Source of the DNA: a virus
Direction: 5' to 3' (one strand)
IMG/VR virus record: IMGVR_UViG_3300025849_001733
Coordinates: 1-64,000 of that record
DNA: 64,000 bases
Shown here: positions 53,744 to 61,449 of the stretch, piece after piece
Position numbering within the stretch: the stretch's first letter is position 1
Layout: every line of letters starts with the position of its first letter
The notes under the pieces: generated by a model
The model's database searches: none
What the model was told of the DNA's origin: nothing
Seen by the model: the letters and a program-made list of their open reading frames with translations, nothing else
Program-made: the position numbers and the translations under genes

Positions 53744-54909
53744 TTGAAATTGCCTTATAAAGTTCTGTACCACTAAAAAATTCTTTGTTTAGTTTAGTTC
53801 GTTGTTTGTCTAAACTAACAAGAAGATCTTCATAGTTTTCCATATAATTTACAATTTGTGCTATTACTTTGTCTCTGTTGTGTAAGTATGCATCAAAATT
53901 TTCAGTCCATTCACTTGGATATTTAAATTCTGGCAGTGCCATTTCACTATAGCTTAGTCTATCGGGCACCATAGGAATAGCATCTACTAATGCACCTTCG
54001 TACCAACTAATGCCTAGTGTTTCTTGCAAGTTAGCACTAAACACAAGTTTAGCTTCGCCTAGTAAGTTGTGATATTCATTTTTACTAAGTTCCTGATCCT
54101 GGCACACAACAAATTCATATTGTGGTAAACGTTCTGCAAGATCTCTAAAGATATCTACTTGTTTCTCAGGAGCAACACGATGTGGAAATAATATAAGATT
54201 ACGCTTTTCCATACCTTTATAACTATCTAAACTGTTACGTAGATACTCCATAGGCCAGCCAACTTTAACAGCTCTATTCATATCAACGTCATAATCGTCC
54301 ATCATAGTGTCTGTAAACAAATCTATATGGAAGTGTGTAGCATAAAAGTTATCATCATAACATTCATACATTGACATCTCAGCGAGCTCTATTCATATCA
54401 ACGTCATAATCGTCCATCATAGTGTCTGTAAACAAATCTATATGGAAGTGTGTAGCATAAAAGTTATCATCATAACATTCATACATTGACATCTCAGCGT
54501 GTCTTACCCAAGGCTTATCGCCAATAAGTCTTCCTAAGAAGTCTTGTGGATCATATGATCCGGCGTGCCACATACCACCTATCTTGATATCAACACCAAG
54601 TAGCTCAGCCATATAACGAAGTTGAATAACAGTAGGGTTCCAAGCGTCTGTATATAAGAAGTAGTCACCATCTCGTACCACACCATTGCAAAACATTTCA
54701 CCAATCTGTTCCAACTGTTTACTTTTGTAGACATTGGTACCTCCGAAGTTGAGAAAAGCCCCAGGCGTAGTTGCCTGAGGAGTTTCTCCGCCGCTAATAA
54801 CTTTTACATCTTCATTAGTAGCCCGTTGAAGTTGCCTTGGAAGAAAATCTTTCCATTGCTTAGTATAACGTGTGTCTACTGCTTCAATGTCTACTATATG
54901 AATAGTCAT
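53736..54909 (-). CDS. GT-B-type glycosyltransferase, frameshifted by a 115-bp duplication
   Basis: As given, the gene breaks at about 54377. Collapsing the tandem repeat at 54270-54499 yields one frame of 352 residues. The C-terminal domain has RNLILFPHRVAPEKQVDIF, VFSANLQETLGISWYEGALV and DAIPMVPDRLSYSEM, the donor-site signature of GT1/GT4-like glycosyltransferases. The N-terminal half is the acceptor domain. Glycosylation of a virion component or host surface is possible. The duplicated segment encodes the MYECYDDNFYATHFHIDLF region. Confidence 0.78.
54270..54499 (-). repeat. 115-bp perfect tandem duplication causing a frameshift
   Basis: 54270-54384 repeats exactly as 54385-54499. It carries part of the glycosyltransferase gene; 115 is not a multiple of three, so the frame shifts. 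One copy gives the expected protein. Confidence 0.95.
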
Positions 54910-55143
54910 TTAGTTACTCCGGCTAAAGTTTTTACGTGGTCGTTGAACAAAGTTCTTACCACCATTACGAGATTTGGCTCGCATCCAACCTTGCCATTTT
55001 TGATAAGATTGCCAAATAATCGAATCCGATTTATAAAGGTCTGCTTCATTAAAGACCTTTCCTTCAAAGCGACAGTAGTCGCGGAATTTTTCCAAGTCAT
55101 TAAACACTTTCGTGTACGCTTCACGATTAAACTCGATAGACAT
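54910..55143 (-). CDS. conserved small phage protein
   Basis: A 77-residue basic protein with start at MSIEFNREAYTKVFNDLEKF; the longer frame extends into QueD and is not needed. YCRFEGKVFNEADLYKSDS and WQSYQKWQGWMRAKSR, with a basic tail (NGGKNFVQRPRKNFSR), suggest nucleic-acid contact. Similar proteins occur in T4-like cyanophages, to my recollection. An overlapping frame at 54906-55166 is a shadow. Confidence 0.7.
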   Translation of the reverse strand: MSIEFNREAYTKVFNDLEKFRDYCRFEGKVFNEADLYKSDSIIWQSYQKWQGWMRAKSRNGGKNFVQRPRKNFSRSN

Positions 55144-55162
55144 TTTGATTTCTCTCTTTTTG

Positions 55163-55636
55163 TCATTTAGTGGGGTAAAAAATAGAACAGCCATTTTCAT
55201 TATCTTCAGCTACGCTGATCTCTACAAAGCGGCCGGGATACTTTGCAGAAATTTGTTGATACAAGTCGTCTGCGATCATTTCGCAGCTCTTGTGATCTAA
55301 CTGTAATACATCCTGTGCATACAGTCTTTCCATCCATCGCTTGAACTGGATGAACTCAATATCGCGATCGTTATGAAATACTTCAATACGAACACGAAAG
55401 TGAAAAATATGACGATGTGGAATACCAAGGAATGATACGTCATCCCAATCGCCGGTTGCTAGTTTAGGGTCTGTATCAGCCCCTGGGTACATGTGTACAC
55501 CTTCTTTAGCGAAAGTTACCCATATACTTCGTTCTGCTGTTGTCATGGGTACATTAATAGTTGTACTTGCTTCTGTCATTTTAGCGTCTTCTTCTCTCAT
55601 TCTACGTAACATATAATCGTAATAGCGTTCTTGCAT
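55163..55636 (-). CDS. queD: QueD-like 6-carboxytetrahydropterin synthase (PTPS/T-fold)
   Basis: A 157-residue protein. FLGIPHRHIFHFRVRIEV gives a HxH-type metal set; LQLDHKSCEMIADDLYQQI matches the DH...E region, and FVEISVAEDNENGCSIFY the C-terminal strand of pterin synthases. QueD converts dihydroneopterin triphosphate to 6-carboxytetrahydropterin. The catalytic Cys is less clear than in cellular QueD, so identity rests partly on context with FolE and QueE. The ATG at 55636 lies 7 bases after the -10 box, implying a leaderless start; MTEAS at residue 20 is an alternative. Confidence 0.65.
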   Translation of the reverse strand: MQERYYDYMLRRMREEDAKMTEASTTINVPMTTAERSIWVTFAKEGVHMYPGADTDPKLATGDWDDVSFLGIPHRHIFHFRVRIEVFHNDRDIEFIQFKRWMERLYAQDVLQLDHKSCEMIADDLYQQISAKYPGRFVEISVAEDNENGCSIFYPTK

Positions 55637-55643
55637 TGTTTAT

Positions 55644-55672
55644 AGTATACTTTCATTTGTTAGAGTTGTCAA
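55644..55672 (-). promoter_or_regulatory. sigma70-type promoter for the queD unit, leaderless
   Basis: On the minus strand TTGACA (55672-55667), a 17-bp spacer and TATACT (55649-55644). Seven bases separate the -10 box from the ATG at 55636. Confidence 0.8.
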
Positions 55673-55676
55673 GTGT

Positions 55677-56375
55677 TTAAAATTGAAAAATTGAAAAATA
55701 TTTTTTGGTTAGTTCATGTTCTAATTGATGTTGATCAAGTCGCCAGTGCTTAATTATAGGATTTTGTGGCTTAACATCAACCCAAACTGCTTGTCCGCTT
55801 ATTCCAAAGTCTTGGTATTCGTCACTAGGTGTATCAACACCAATTAATGCTCTTGGAGCAAGAAAACCAAAATCTGTTTGTAAATTTTTTAAAGCAAAAT
55901 CTAAAATGTATCCGTTACATGACACTGCCATATGTGAATCAATTGATCCATATTCTACTGGATTTCCTGGACCCCGTTGATCTGATAAACCAAACTTAGT
56001 TGATTGTCCTTTTTCATCGTTTGCCCAATAGCAAATCATCTGTTTTGCAGAAGATGAAAATCCATGTAGTCTTAGTATTCTTCTAAGAACACACGAAATT
56101 AAAATACACTGATCGCCGTATTGTTCAATAAATCCTAAATTTACAAACCTGATATAAAGTTCTTGAAATTGCGAAGGAAGATCGTTCCTATCAATATCTT
56201 TAGAAATACCTAGTCCATTATCTTCAGGAAATTTTAAATCAAACGATTTATCCCAACCGTATCTTACTAAATGAGATGCTGGATTATTGATATAATTATC
56301 GTATTGATTTATTTTAAGACGCGGCTTAATAATAACTTCAGAGTTACTAGGAACTTCAATAGTTGATCTACTCAT
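55677..56375 (-). CDS. Cys-His-Asp protein, possible transglutaminase/NAT-like fold
   Basis: A 232-residue protein starting at MSRSTIEVPS (ATGA overlap with the next gene). YGDQCILISCVLRRILRLHG puts Cys90 at the start of a helix; GSIDSHMAVSCNGYILDFAL gives His148 and Asp159. The order Cys-His-Asp with these contexts resembles transglutaminase-like peptidases and the related McjB-type lasso-peptide protease or N-acetyltransferases. Function is a hypothesis. It ends 40 bp before the queD gene, whose promoter lies against the end of this gene. Confidence 0.6.
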   Translation of the reverse strand: MSRSTIEVPSNSEVIIKPRLKINQYDNYINNPASHLVRYGWDKSFDLKFPEDNGLGISKDIDRNDLPSQFQELYIRFVNLGFIEQYGDQCILISCVLRRILRLHGFSSSAKQMICYWANDEKGQSTKFGLSDQRGPGNPVEYGSIDSHMAVSCNGYILDFALKNLQTDFGFLAPRALIGVDTPSDEYQDFGISGQAVWVDVKPQNPIIKHWRLDQHQLEHELTKKYFSIFQF

Positions 56376-56937
56376 CGACATATTTTGTCCTTGCCGTACT
56401 TACTCCAATCTGTGAACTTTTCACGGTCCATTAGATCGTGCAAACTATGGCACCAAACACCAGGGTTAGTTGCCTTAAAGTCTTTATCATCAATCTTCAA
56501 CATAGTGTTGTAGTTCCACAGTTTTGCATAAGGCAATGGAATGCGCAATTGTGGGATAAAGTTATCATATTCAATTAGTGGAGATTCTAAAAATGCTTCT
56601 GCAAGAGAAATAGGAATATCTAAACTACACAGTTTACCTGCTGTTAACAATGCTTTGATCATATTATCCCAAGGCGTCCATTCGTCAGCATCTTCTGGTC
56701 CCAAGGCGTCCATTCGTCAGCATCTTCTGGAAAGTTTGTACCTGGATTAAATGAGTGATTAGCACCAAAGAATATGTGTTCGCAACCTTCTCTGTTGTAG
56801 AACTCCATAATATCATGACAGCTTTGAACACCTGTAACAAACAGTGTCTTCATACCAAATGCAGGAGTCTTCTCAACTTCTACACCTGTAAAGAAAGTAA
56901 TGTCGTTTGCTTCGCCTGTTTCGTAATCTCGTTTCAT
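56372..56937 (-). CDS. conserved phage protein, frameshifted by a 32-bp duplication
   Basis: The two open frames join when one copy of the 32-bp repeat at 56667-56730 is removed, giving 177 residues (NFPEDADEWTPWDNMIKALL at the junction). EVEKTPAFGMKTLFVTGVQS and HDIMEFYNREGCEHIFFGAN lie in the N-terminal half; LCSLDIPISLAEAFLES and RIPLPYAKLWNYNTMLKID in the C-terminal half. I cannot assign a family. It lies between the nuclease-like gene and the Cys-His-Asp gene, in the unit that begins with the clamp and DpdA. Confidence 0.65.
56667..56730 (-). repeat. 32-bp perfect tandem duplication causing a frameshift
   Basis: 56667-56698 is repeated as 56699-56730. One copy restores the reading frame of the 177-residue gene. 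Confidence 0.93.
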
Positions 56938-57476
56938 TAAAATTCTCCAAAAAGGTCATTTAGTTGTTGCCGAGATTTAGTCATACCAAATAAATTCTCA
57001 GCCTTGTTAAATTTTATACGCAACTTCCAGCTATTACTTTTAACTTTTTCTAAAATTAAATGCTCAGACTTAGGTGTATTGGAACCTTTTAAAAGTTGAT
57101 CTGCTAGGTCGGCTAGTTCCTCTTCAAGTACATCTTGTATTGGTCCAAAGTCAATTTTTCTTACAGGGTGAAACACTCCAGCTTCGTGAGTATGTAGATT
57201 CCATTTTTTAAACTTTTCTAAGAACACTGCACCGTCGTCGGCAATTATATCATCAGCTGTACTCGAAGCAACACTAATATGTCCTTTTTTAGTTTTATCC
57301 CAAGTTTTAATTTCTAATTCTAAATCAGGAATATCATTACCGGGTCCATAGTTAGTTTCTATACCGCGTTTGTCATATGCTCTTTGCATAGCCATACCAT
57401 ATCCACCGTCTCCAAATCCGCCAGCAGGAGGTATATAATTTGATTCAAAAATAGGAGTTACTCGATTTGCCTTCAT
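56937..57476 (-). CDS. possible PD-(D/E)XK nuclease
   Basis: A 179-residue protein. GPGNDIPDLELEIKT (residues 45-58) gives D51, E55 and K57, the D...ExK pattern of PD-(D/E)XK nucleases, as in MutH/Sau3AI-like proteins. A Gly-rich lead (PPAGGFGDGGYGMAMQRAYD) precedes it and KRGIETNYG may hold the helix. NSWKLRIKFNKAENLFGM follows. It lies directly downstream of the DpdA-like gene cluster, so it may cut unmodified (host) DNA while modified phage DNA is spared. Motif-based, not proven. Confidence 0.5.
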   Translation of the reverse strand: MKANRVTPIFESNYIPPAGGFGDGGYGMAMQRAYDKRGIETNYGPGNDIPDLELEIKTWDKTKKGHISVASSTADDIIADDGAVFLEKFKKWNLHTHEAGVFHPVRKIDFGPIQDVLEEELADLADQLLKGSNTPKSEHLILEKVKSNSWKLRIKFNKAENLFGMTKSRQQLNDLFGEF

Positions 57477-57685
57477 TATTCTAAGCCTTTTTGTACTAGA
57501 TATAAATTGATTCTATGCATTTCGTCTTTTAAGTAAAGTTTCATAGTTTTCATTCTACGAACTTCTTCTGTTACTGTCATATTATTATACTTGGTTTCTA
57601 GCTCTGTGTCAAGCTCTCTGTGCTTGCGTTCTAATTCTTCGTAGTGCGCTCTTAGTTTATCTTCAACTTCATCATAATTGCTCAT
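57476..57685 (-). CDS. small helical phage protein
   Basis: A 69-residue, charged coiled-coil-like protein starting at MSNYDEVEDKLR; the longer frame overlaps the DpdA gene further. EELERKHRELDTELETKYNN is a heptad-like stretch. It overlaps DpdA by 14 bp and is coupled to the nuclease-like gene by one base. A perfect promoter sequence is found within it. Confidence 0.65.
   Translation of the reverse strand: MSNYDEVEDKLRAHYEELERKHRELDTELETKYNNMTVTEEVRRMKTMKLYLKDEMHRINLYLVQKGLE
57584..57612 (-). promoter_or_regulatory. possible internal sigma70-type promoter before the nuclease-like gene
   Basis: On the minus strand TTGACA (57612-57607), a 17-bp spacer and TATAAT (57589-57584), exact at every consensus position, inside the helical small gene. 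It would drive the nuclease-like gene independently of DpdA. Confidence 0.55.
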
Positions 57686-59195
57686 CCTCGAGTTCCTCCA
57701 ACTTAGACTCATCAAATATATCTTCTTCAATTGTTTCTTCTACATCAAAAAGTGCATTAAAGTAAGTTGAACTGTTTACAGTTTTTTTACCAATAGCACC
57801 TCGTGTACCTGGAATAGCCATCCAAAATTTTGAATACTCATCAATTTTTGCTAGGGCTTCGTCTTTGTTTGTAATTGCAAATATTTCTTCCACAACATCT
57901 CTAAATAGAATCCTGTCAAATTGCTCTTGTACAAGCATTTTTGGAATGACTCCTGCATCGTATTGTCTGTTCGCTTCTTGAACTGCATTAATGTGACTCC
58001 ACACGTTATGACCCATTTGGATCGCATATGAAAAACTATCCCATGATGTTTTTCCTTCTTTACCTATTTTATTTAAGTCTCCGGGAGCATAAGTGCAAAC
58101 GTCCGATACTTTGAGTTCAGCGGTAAGTGGACTGTCTTCAAAGTTTTTAAATATCCCATCTGATATAACAGCGTCTCTAAACAAGCGGTTGTCTGAAGCA
58201 TATTTTTTATCGTCAACGCTCGGCACCATTCGATATGTCCATTTCGAGCGATCCTCTGTTTCGTTCTGTATGTATATCTGTCCGTTAGCGGTTGCGAGGA
58301 AAGGACTAGCACAGTCAAAGGTAATAGTAAAGTTTTCATTATAATTCTTCCTTACTGCACGTTGTATATCTGTTAGCAATGTAGCCCACTCTAGTTTACT
58401 TGTACCTAGGAAGTGCATTACATCGTGTATGCCTTTTTGTAATAGGTTATCAAAATATAGTGTTACTATACGTTTAAGTACTAAATGTACATCACACATA
58501 TTCTGTCCACCCATTGACCAACCATTAAAATGATTATCTGGGTACTTAACTGGATCACAGTAGTCTTTCATCTGCTCATACCAGTCATCTGCGTCTGTGT
58601 GATTCTCACCTTGCAATACGTTTAAGAACTTACAAGCACCTGTTCTGTGCTTCATCCAATAGTCGTTGTTAATACGTGTTGCTTTTACAGCTTCTTGATA
58701 TGTACTAATGCCTGTTGCTTTTGCACCTTCAGGTGAACGTGCTACCCAGGCTGGAATATCAAGTATCATTCCGTAGTCCATATAAGCATCCATCCAACGT
58801 AACACTCCGTCACGTTTCTTTTGTGCTTTAGGACAATTAGGATCTTTCCAGTCGCCTTCCCAAACACCCTTACCAATTTGGAAACCACCTGAGTCTCCAA
58901 GCATCCAGCTGTTGTCTCTATCTCTATTACGGATCATATCTTCTTTAGGACTATGCTTGTTAACATCAAGTTCGGCGTGTCCTGCTGAATACAGCGTCCA
59001 TTGATATTGGAACTGACCTTCAGTTTTATTAAGATAGTTTAAACTTTCAACACCGTGCGTAAAGTTTGAAGGAATACGCGACTTGTCCACATACTCGTCA
59101 TAACGCTGTTTGCCTACATAAGTTGCATAGAAGCCGCTTAGTGCAGGTAGGAATCTAGCGTAGTCCTTTTGTTCTGCGGTTAAGTCTTTTTTCAT
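57672..59195 (-). CDS. dpdA: DpdA/TGT-like 7-deazaguanine DNA transglycosylase
   Basis: A 507-residue protein of the tRNA-guanine transglycosylase fold. WMLGDSGGFQIGKG (DSGGFQ at 101-106) and GWSMGGQN match the TGT base-binding loop; TFDCASPF near residue 294 fits the nucleophile region (FDC..P). GMILDIPAW and VMHFLGTSKLEW complete the barrel. Such phage proteins exchange guanine for preQ0-type bases in DNA, protecting it from host nucleases. FolE, QueE, QueD-like and QueC-like genes supply the base. It follows the clamp in one unit; the region 58080-58340 is GC-richer. Confidence 0.78.
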   Translation of the reverse strand: MKKDLTAEQKDYARFLPALSGFYATYVGKQRYDEYVDKSRIPSNFTHGVESLNYLNKTEGQFQYQWTLYSAGHAELDVNKHSPKEDMIRNRDRDNSWMLGDSGGFQIGKGVWEGDWKDPNCPKAQKKRDGVLRWMDAYMDYGMILDIPAWVARSPEGAKATGISTYQEAVKATRINNDYWMKHRTGACKFLNVLQGENHTDADDWYEQMKDYCDPVKYPDNHFNGWSMGGQNMCDVHLVLKRIVTLYFDNLLQKGIHDVMHFLGTSKLEWATLLTDIQRAVRKNYNENFTITFDCASPFLATANGQIYIQNETEDRSKWTYRMVPSVDDKKYASDNRLFRDAVISDGIFKNFEDSPLTAELKVSDVCTYAPGDLNKIGKEGKTSWDSFSYAIQMGHNVWSHINAVQEANRQYDAGVIPKMLVQEQFDRILFRDVVEEIFAITNKDEALAKIDEYSKFWMAIPGTRGAIGKKTVNSSTYFNALFDVEETIEEDIFDESKLEELEDEQL

Positions 59196-59198
59196 CCG

Positions 59199-59927
59199 TT
59201 ACTTACTCTGTGCTGGAAGTATATAATCATACTTTGCCATACCACTGTTTACACTAATTTGCATTGCACCTTGATCTGAAATACTTAAAGTCTTATCACC
59301 ATCTAGATTAAGTACAGATTGTACTTGTGCTACAGGCCAACTCCATGTATGTTGTAATGTTCCTTCAATGCCTTTTTGGAAGTCAAATTCACCTGCGTGT
59401 GTGCTTGCATCACCAAAACTGAATACTAAGTTGCCATCAGTAGTTTTTACATTAAATGTAGGTTCTTCTGAATGCGCTGCACTCATTAGTTTCATACGTC
59501 CAATGCTTGCAACACTAGGTGTTACTTCTACATTCCAGCTTGCGCCTTTGAACTTAACAGTTTTAAGTTTTTCTTCAATAATTGCTTTGTTCATAAAGCG
59601 ATAATCATTTTGGAAATCTCCTGGTGCATTTTCAAAGTGAATGTGCGTAGGAATAGTTTCGCCGTTACGTTCTGCTTGTACAACATCAATTTTTGCATCT
59701 TTTTGATATTCAGGATTCTTTAAATGTAGTGCTAACTTATCTAAGTTAGGCATACCAAAAGTACCATCTGCAATACGATGCGTAGTTGTTGCTGTCATAA
59801 TAACCGAACGATCATCAGCCATTGAATCGATAGTAGTTTCGTTACTATCTGTTGTTGACACTTTAACTAAGTTAAGGAAGCCTAACGAATGTGTGTGTGC
59901 AACAATGTCTTGTAAGATATCTTTCAT
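59199..59927 (-). CDS. sliding clamp (gp45-like DNA polymerase processivity factor)
   Basis: A 242-residue protein of clamp length. VSTTDSNETTIDSMADDRSV, TFGMPNLDKLALHLKNPEYQ, NLVFSFGDASTHAGEFDF and TLQHTWSWPVAQVQSVLNLD give two similar halves, as in T4 gp45. It would ring the template and hold the phage polymerase, whose C-terminus at 63755 has a clamp-binding-like tail. A perfect promoter lies in the upstream epimerase gene. DpdA starts 3 bp after its stop, so modification and processivity genes share a transcript. Confidence 0.82.
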   Translation of the reverse strand: MKDILQDIVAHTHSLGFLNLVKVSTTDSNETTIDSMADDRSVIMTATTTHRIADGTFGMPNLDKLALHLKNPEYQKDAKIDVVQAERNGETIPTHIHFENAPGDFQNDYRFMNKAIIEEKLKTVKFKGASWNVEVTPSVASIGRMKLMSAAHSEEPTFNVKTTDGNLVFSFGDASTHAGEFDFQKGIEGTLQHTWSWPVAQVQSVLNLDGDKTLSISDQGAMQISVNSGMAKYDYILPAQSK

Positions 59928-60709
59928 AATGTTTCTCCATTGAATATGTTTATTATATTGCCTTTTTCTTGATTTGTCAAGAACTTTTCTACCGTATATT
60001 TAGGTTTAAAACCAAGTGACCTCATTTTTTCTGTGTTAGCAGAAGTCCATTGTCGTTCACCAGGAGTATTTAGGCGCACCGGTAAGTCTGGCGCCAAATC
60101 TTGTATTTTTACAGGATGTCCAGTACCAATATCGATAATTCCATTTACATGTGGATTATTAATAAGTATCTGTATTCCGTCAATTAAATCAAATAAATGT
60201 ATAAAATCTCTATAATGTCTAGTTGTATATTCTAGTGTACGATTGCGTAACTTATTAAAGAACATATTCTCTCTAGGACAATTATCACTATACACTGTAT
60301 GGAATCGCATACCTAATGTATCCGGATAACGACTAGCAAGTTCTTCTAAACAATATTTAGATGCCGCATAAGGGTTTAAATCGGGCTCGTATGCACTCGA
60401 ACTGCTCGCATATAGTATGCGTGTATTTTCATAGCGTTCAAACAATCTACGACTTGCTTCTATATTATTCTGCCAATATCCTGCAGGGTCTCTAAAACTT
60501 TCACGTACTCCGCTTTTACCTGCTAGATGTATGATTAAATCAAACTCTATATTAGGAAATTCACAAGTTAGTAAGTCTTGACTATTATTTAAATGATCTC
60601 GATCCCAACCATCTTGCAAATCCATACCAGTAACTTGGTGATTTAAAGAAAGTGCTTTAAATAGTGCAGTACCAATAAATCCTTTATGTCCAGTTAATAA
60701 TATTTTCAT
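59924..60709 (-). CDS. NAD-dependent nucleotide-sugar epimerase/dehydratase
   Basis: A 261-residue short-chain dehydrogenase. LLTGHKGFIGTAL is the glycine-rich NAD motif, ILYASSSSAYEPD and Y114/K118 in NPYAASKYCLEE are the catalytic pair. FDLIIHLAGKSGVRE fits the extended SDR family. It likely epimerises or dehydrates a nucleotide sugar. Shorter than typical GalE (about 330), so the C-terminal substrate domain is reduced. It overlaps the dehydrogenase by 4 bp and carries the clamp promoter in its end. Confidence 0.85.
   Translation of the reverse strand: MKILLTGHKGFIGTALFKALSLNHQVTGMDLQDGWDRDHLNNSQDLLTCEFPNIEFDLIIHLAGKSGVRESFRDPAGYWQNNIEASRRLFERYENTRILYASSSSAYEPDLNPYAASKYCLEELASRYPDTLGMRFHTVYSDNCPRENMFFNKLRNRTLEYTTRHYRDFIHLFDLIDGIQILINNPHVNGIIDIGTGHPVKIQDLAPDLPVRLNTPGERQWTSANTEKMRSLGFKPKYTVEKFLTNQEKGNIINIFNGETL
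59952..59980 (-). promoter_or_regulatory. consensus sigma70-type promoter for the clamp/dpdA unit
   Basis: On the minus strand TTGACA (59980-59975), a 17-bp spacer and TATAAT (59957-59952), both perfect, within the last codons of the epimerase gene. The clamp ATG is 24 bases downstream. Confidence 0.85.
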
Positions 60710-61449
60710 TTTCTTACTTTCTTATTGTAAGCAATCGCTTCATCTAGTATAGTTAAGTTACTATTGTAACGATTTGCTGTCACTGTAAATGCCTTTGTGT
60801 CTTTTGGAAAGCAATGTCCGCCAAACCCACGTTCATCTGTAATAGTAGTATGACTTTCACCTATCCTATCGTCTATTGTAGTATACAGTCTTACTTGCTC
60901 ATAGTCAATACCTAATGCACCACAAAGGTCATTTATTTGATTGAAGTATGCAACCTTAAGTGCTAGAAAACTGTTGCGAGCATATTTGGTTAGGATAAGT
61001 TCTTTTGGTTTAGCAACGCTAATATTAATCTTACCCATTGCTGTAATAAATATGTCTGCCCAAAAGCTGGTGTTGCCTCCACCTAGTAGTATTGTATCAT
61101 TGTTCTTGAAGTCTTCCAATGCCGAAGCTGCTCTTAAGAACTCCGGAGAAAATGTTAGGTTAGTGTGTGGAAACATATGCGTTAGCATATCCCAGCCTTC
61201 AACTGATATAGTACTTTTAATTAGTATTGGCACATTGGGATTGTCATTAACAACTGCTAACACATTGTCCATATGACATCCGCCATGTGACCCTTCAGGT
61301 GTGCTTACGCAAACTATGATTGCATCTGCGTGACGCAAGTCACCGTGGTGTCCTAGTGCCGGATCATATATAATTAAGTTGTGATAGTCTTTGAGTACAC
61401 CTTCATGTGCTTTGCCTACAAATCCGTAACCAGCTATTCCTATTTTCAT
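60706..61449 (-). CDS. UDP-glucose/GDP-mannose dehydrogenase-like protein, shortened
   Basis: A 247-residue protein. IGIAGYGFVGKAHEG is the NAD-binding loop; SPEFLRAASALEDF, LTKYARNSFLALKVAYFNQI (K155) and ERGFGGHCFPKDTKAF (C213) are the catalytic residues of nucleotide-sugar dehydrogenases. Family members are about 400 residues, so the C-terminal substrate domain is missing here. Oxidation of a nucleotide sugar to a uronate may therefore be limited. Overlaps of 4 bp with both neighbours. Confidence 0.82.
   Translation of the reverse strand: MKIGIAGYGFVGKAHEGVLKDYHNLIIYDPALGHHGDLRHADAIIVCVSTPEGSHGGCHMDNVLAVVNDNPNVPILIKSTISVEGWDMLTHMFPHTNLTFSPEFLRAASALEDFKNNDTILLGGGNTSFWADIFITAMGKINISVAKPKELILTKYARNSFLALKVAYFNQINDLCGALGIDYEQVRLYTTIDDRIGESHTTITDERGFGGHCFPKDTKAFTVTANRYNSNLTILDEAIAYNKKVRK

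Noticed and set aside
54379-54909. Two separate glycosyltransferase genes in 53736-54909
   Set aside because: The two parts are the N- and C-terminal domains of one GT-B protein split by a 115-bp repeat.
54906-55166. An 86-residue basic frame overlapping the 77-residue gene
   Set aside because: The 77-residue frame has the familiar composition and spacing with QueD; the 86-residue one is its shadow.
56372-56937. Two overlapping independent genes
   Set aside because: They share the PEDADEWTPWD peptide because of the 32-bp duplication; one gene of 177 residues is the better explanation.
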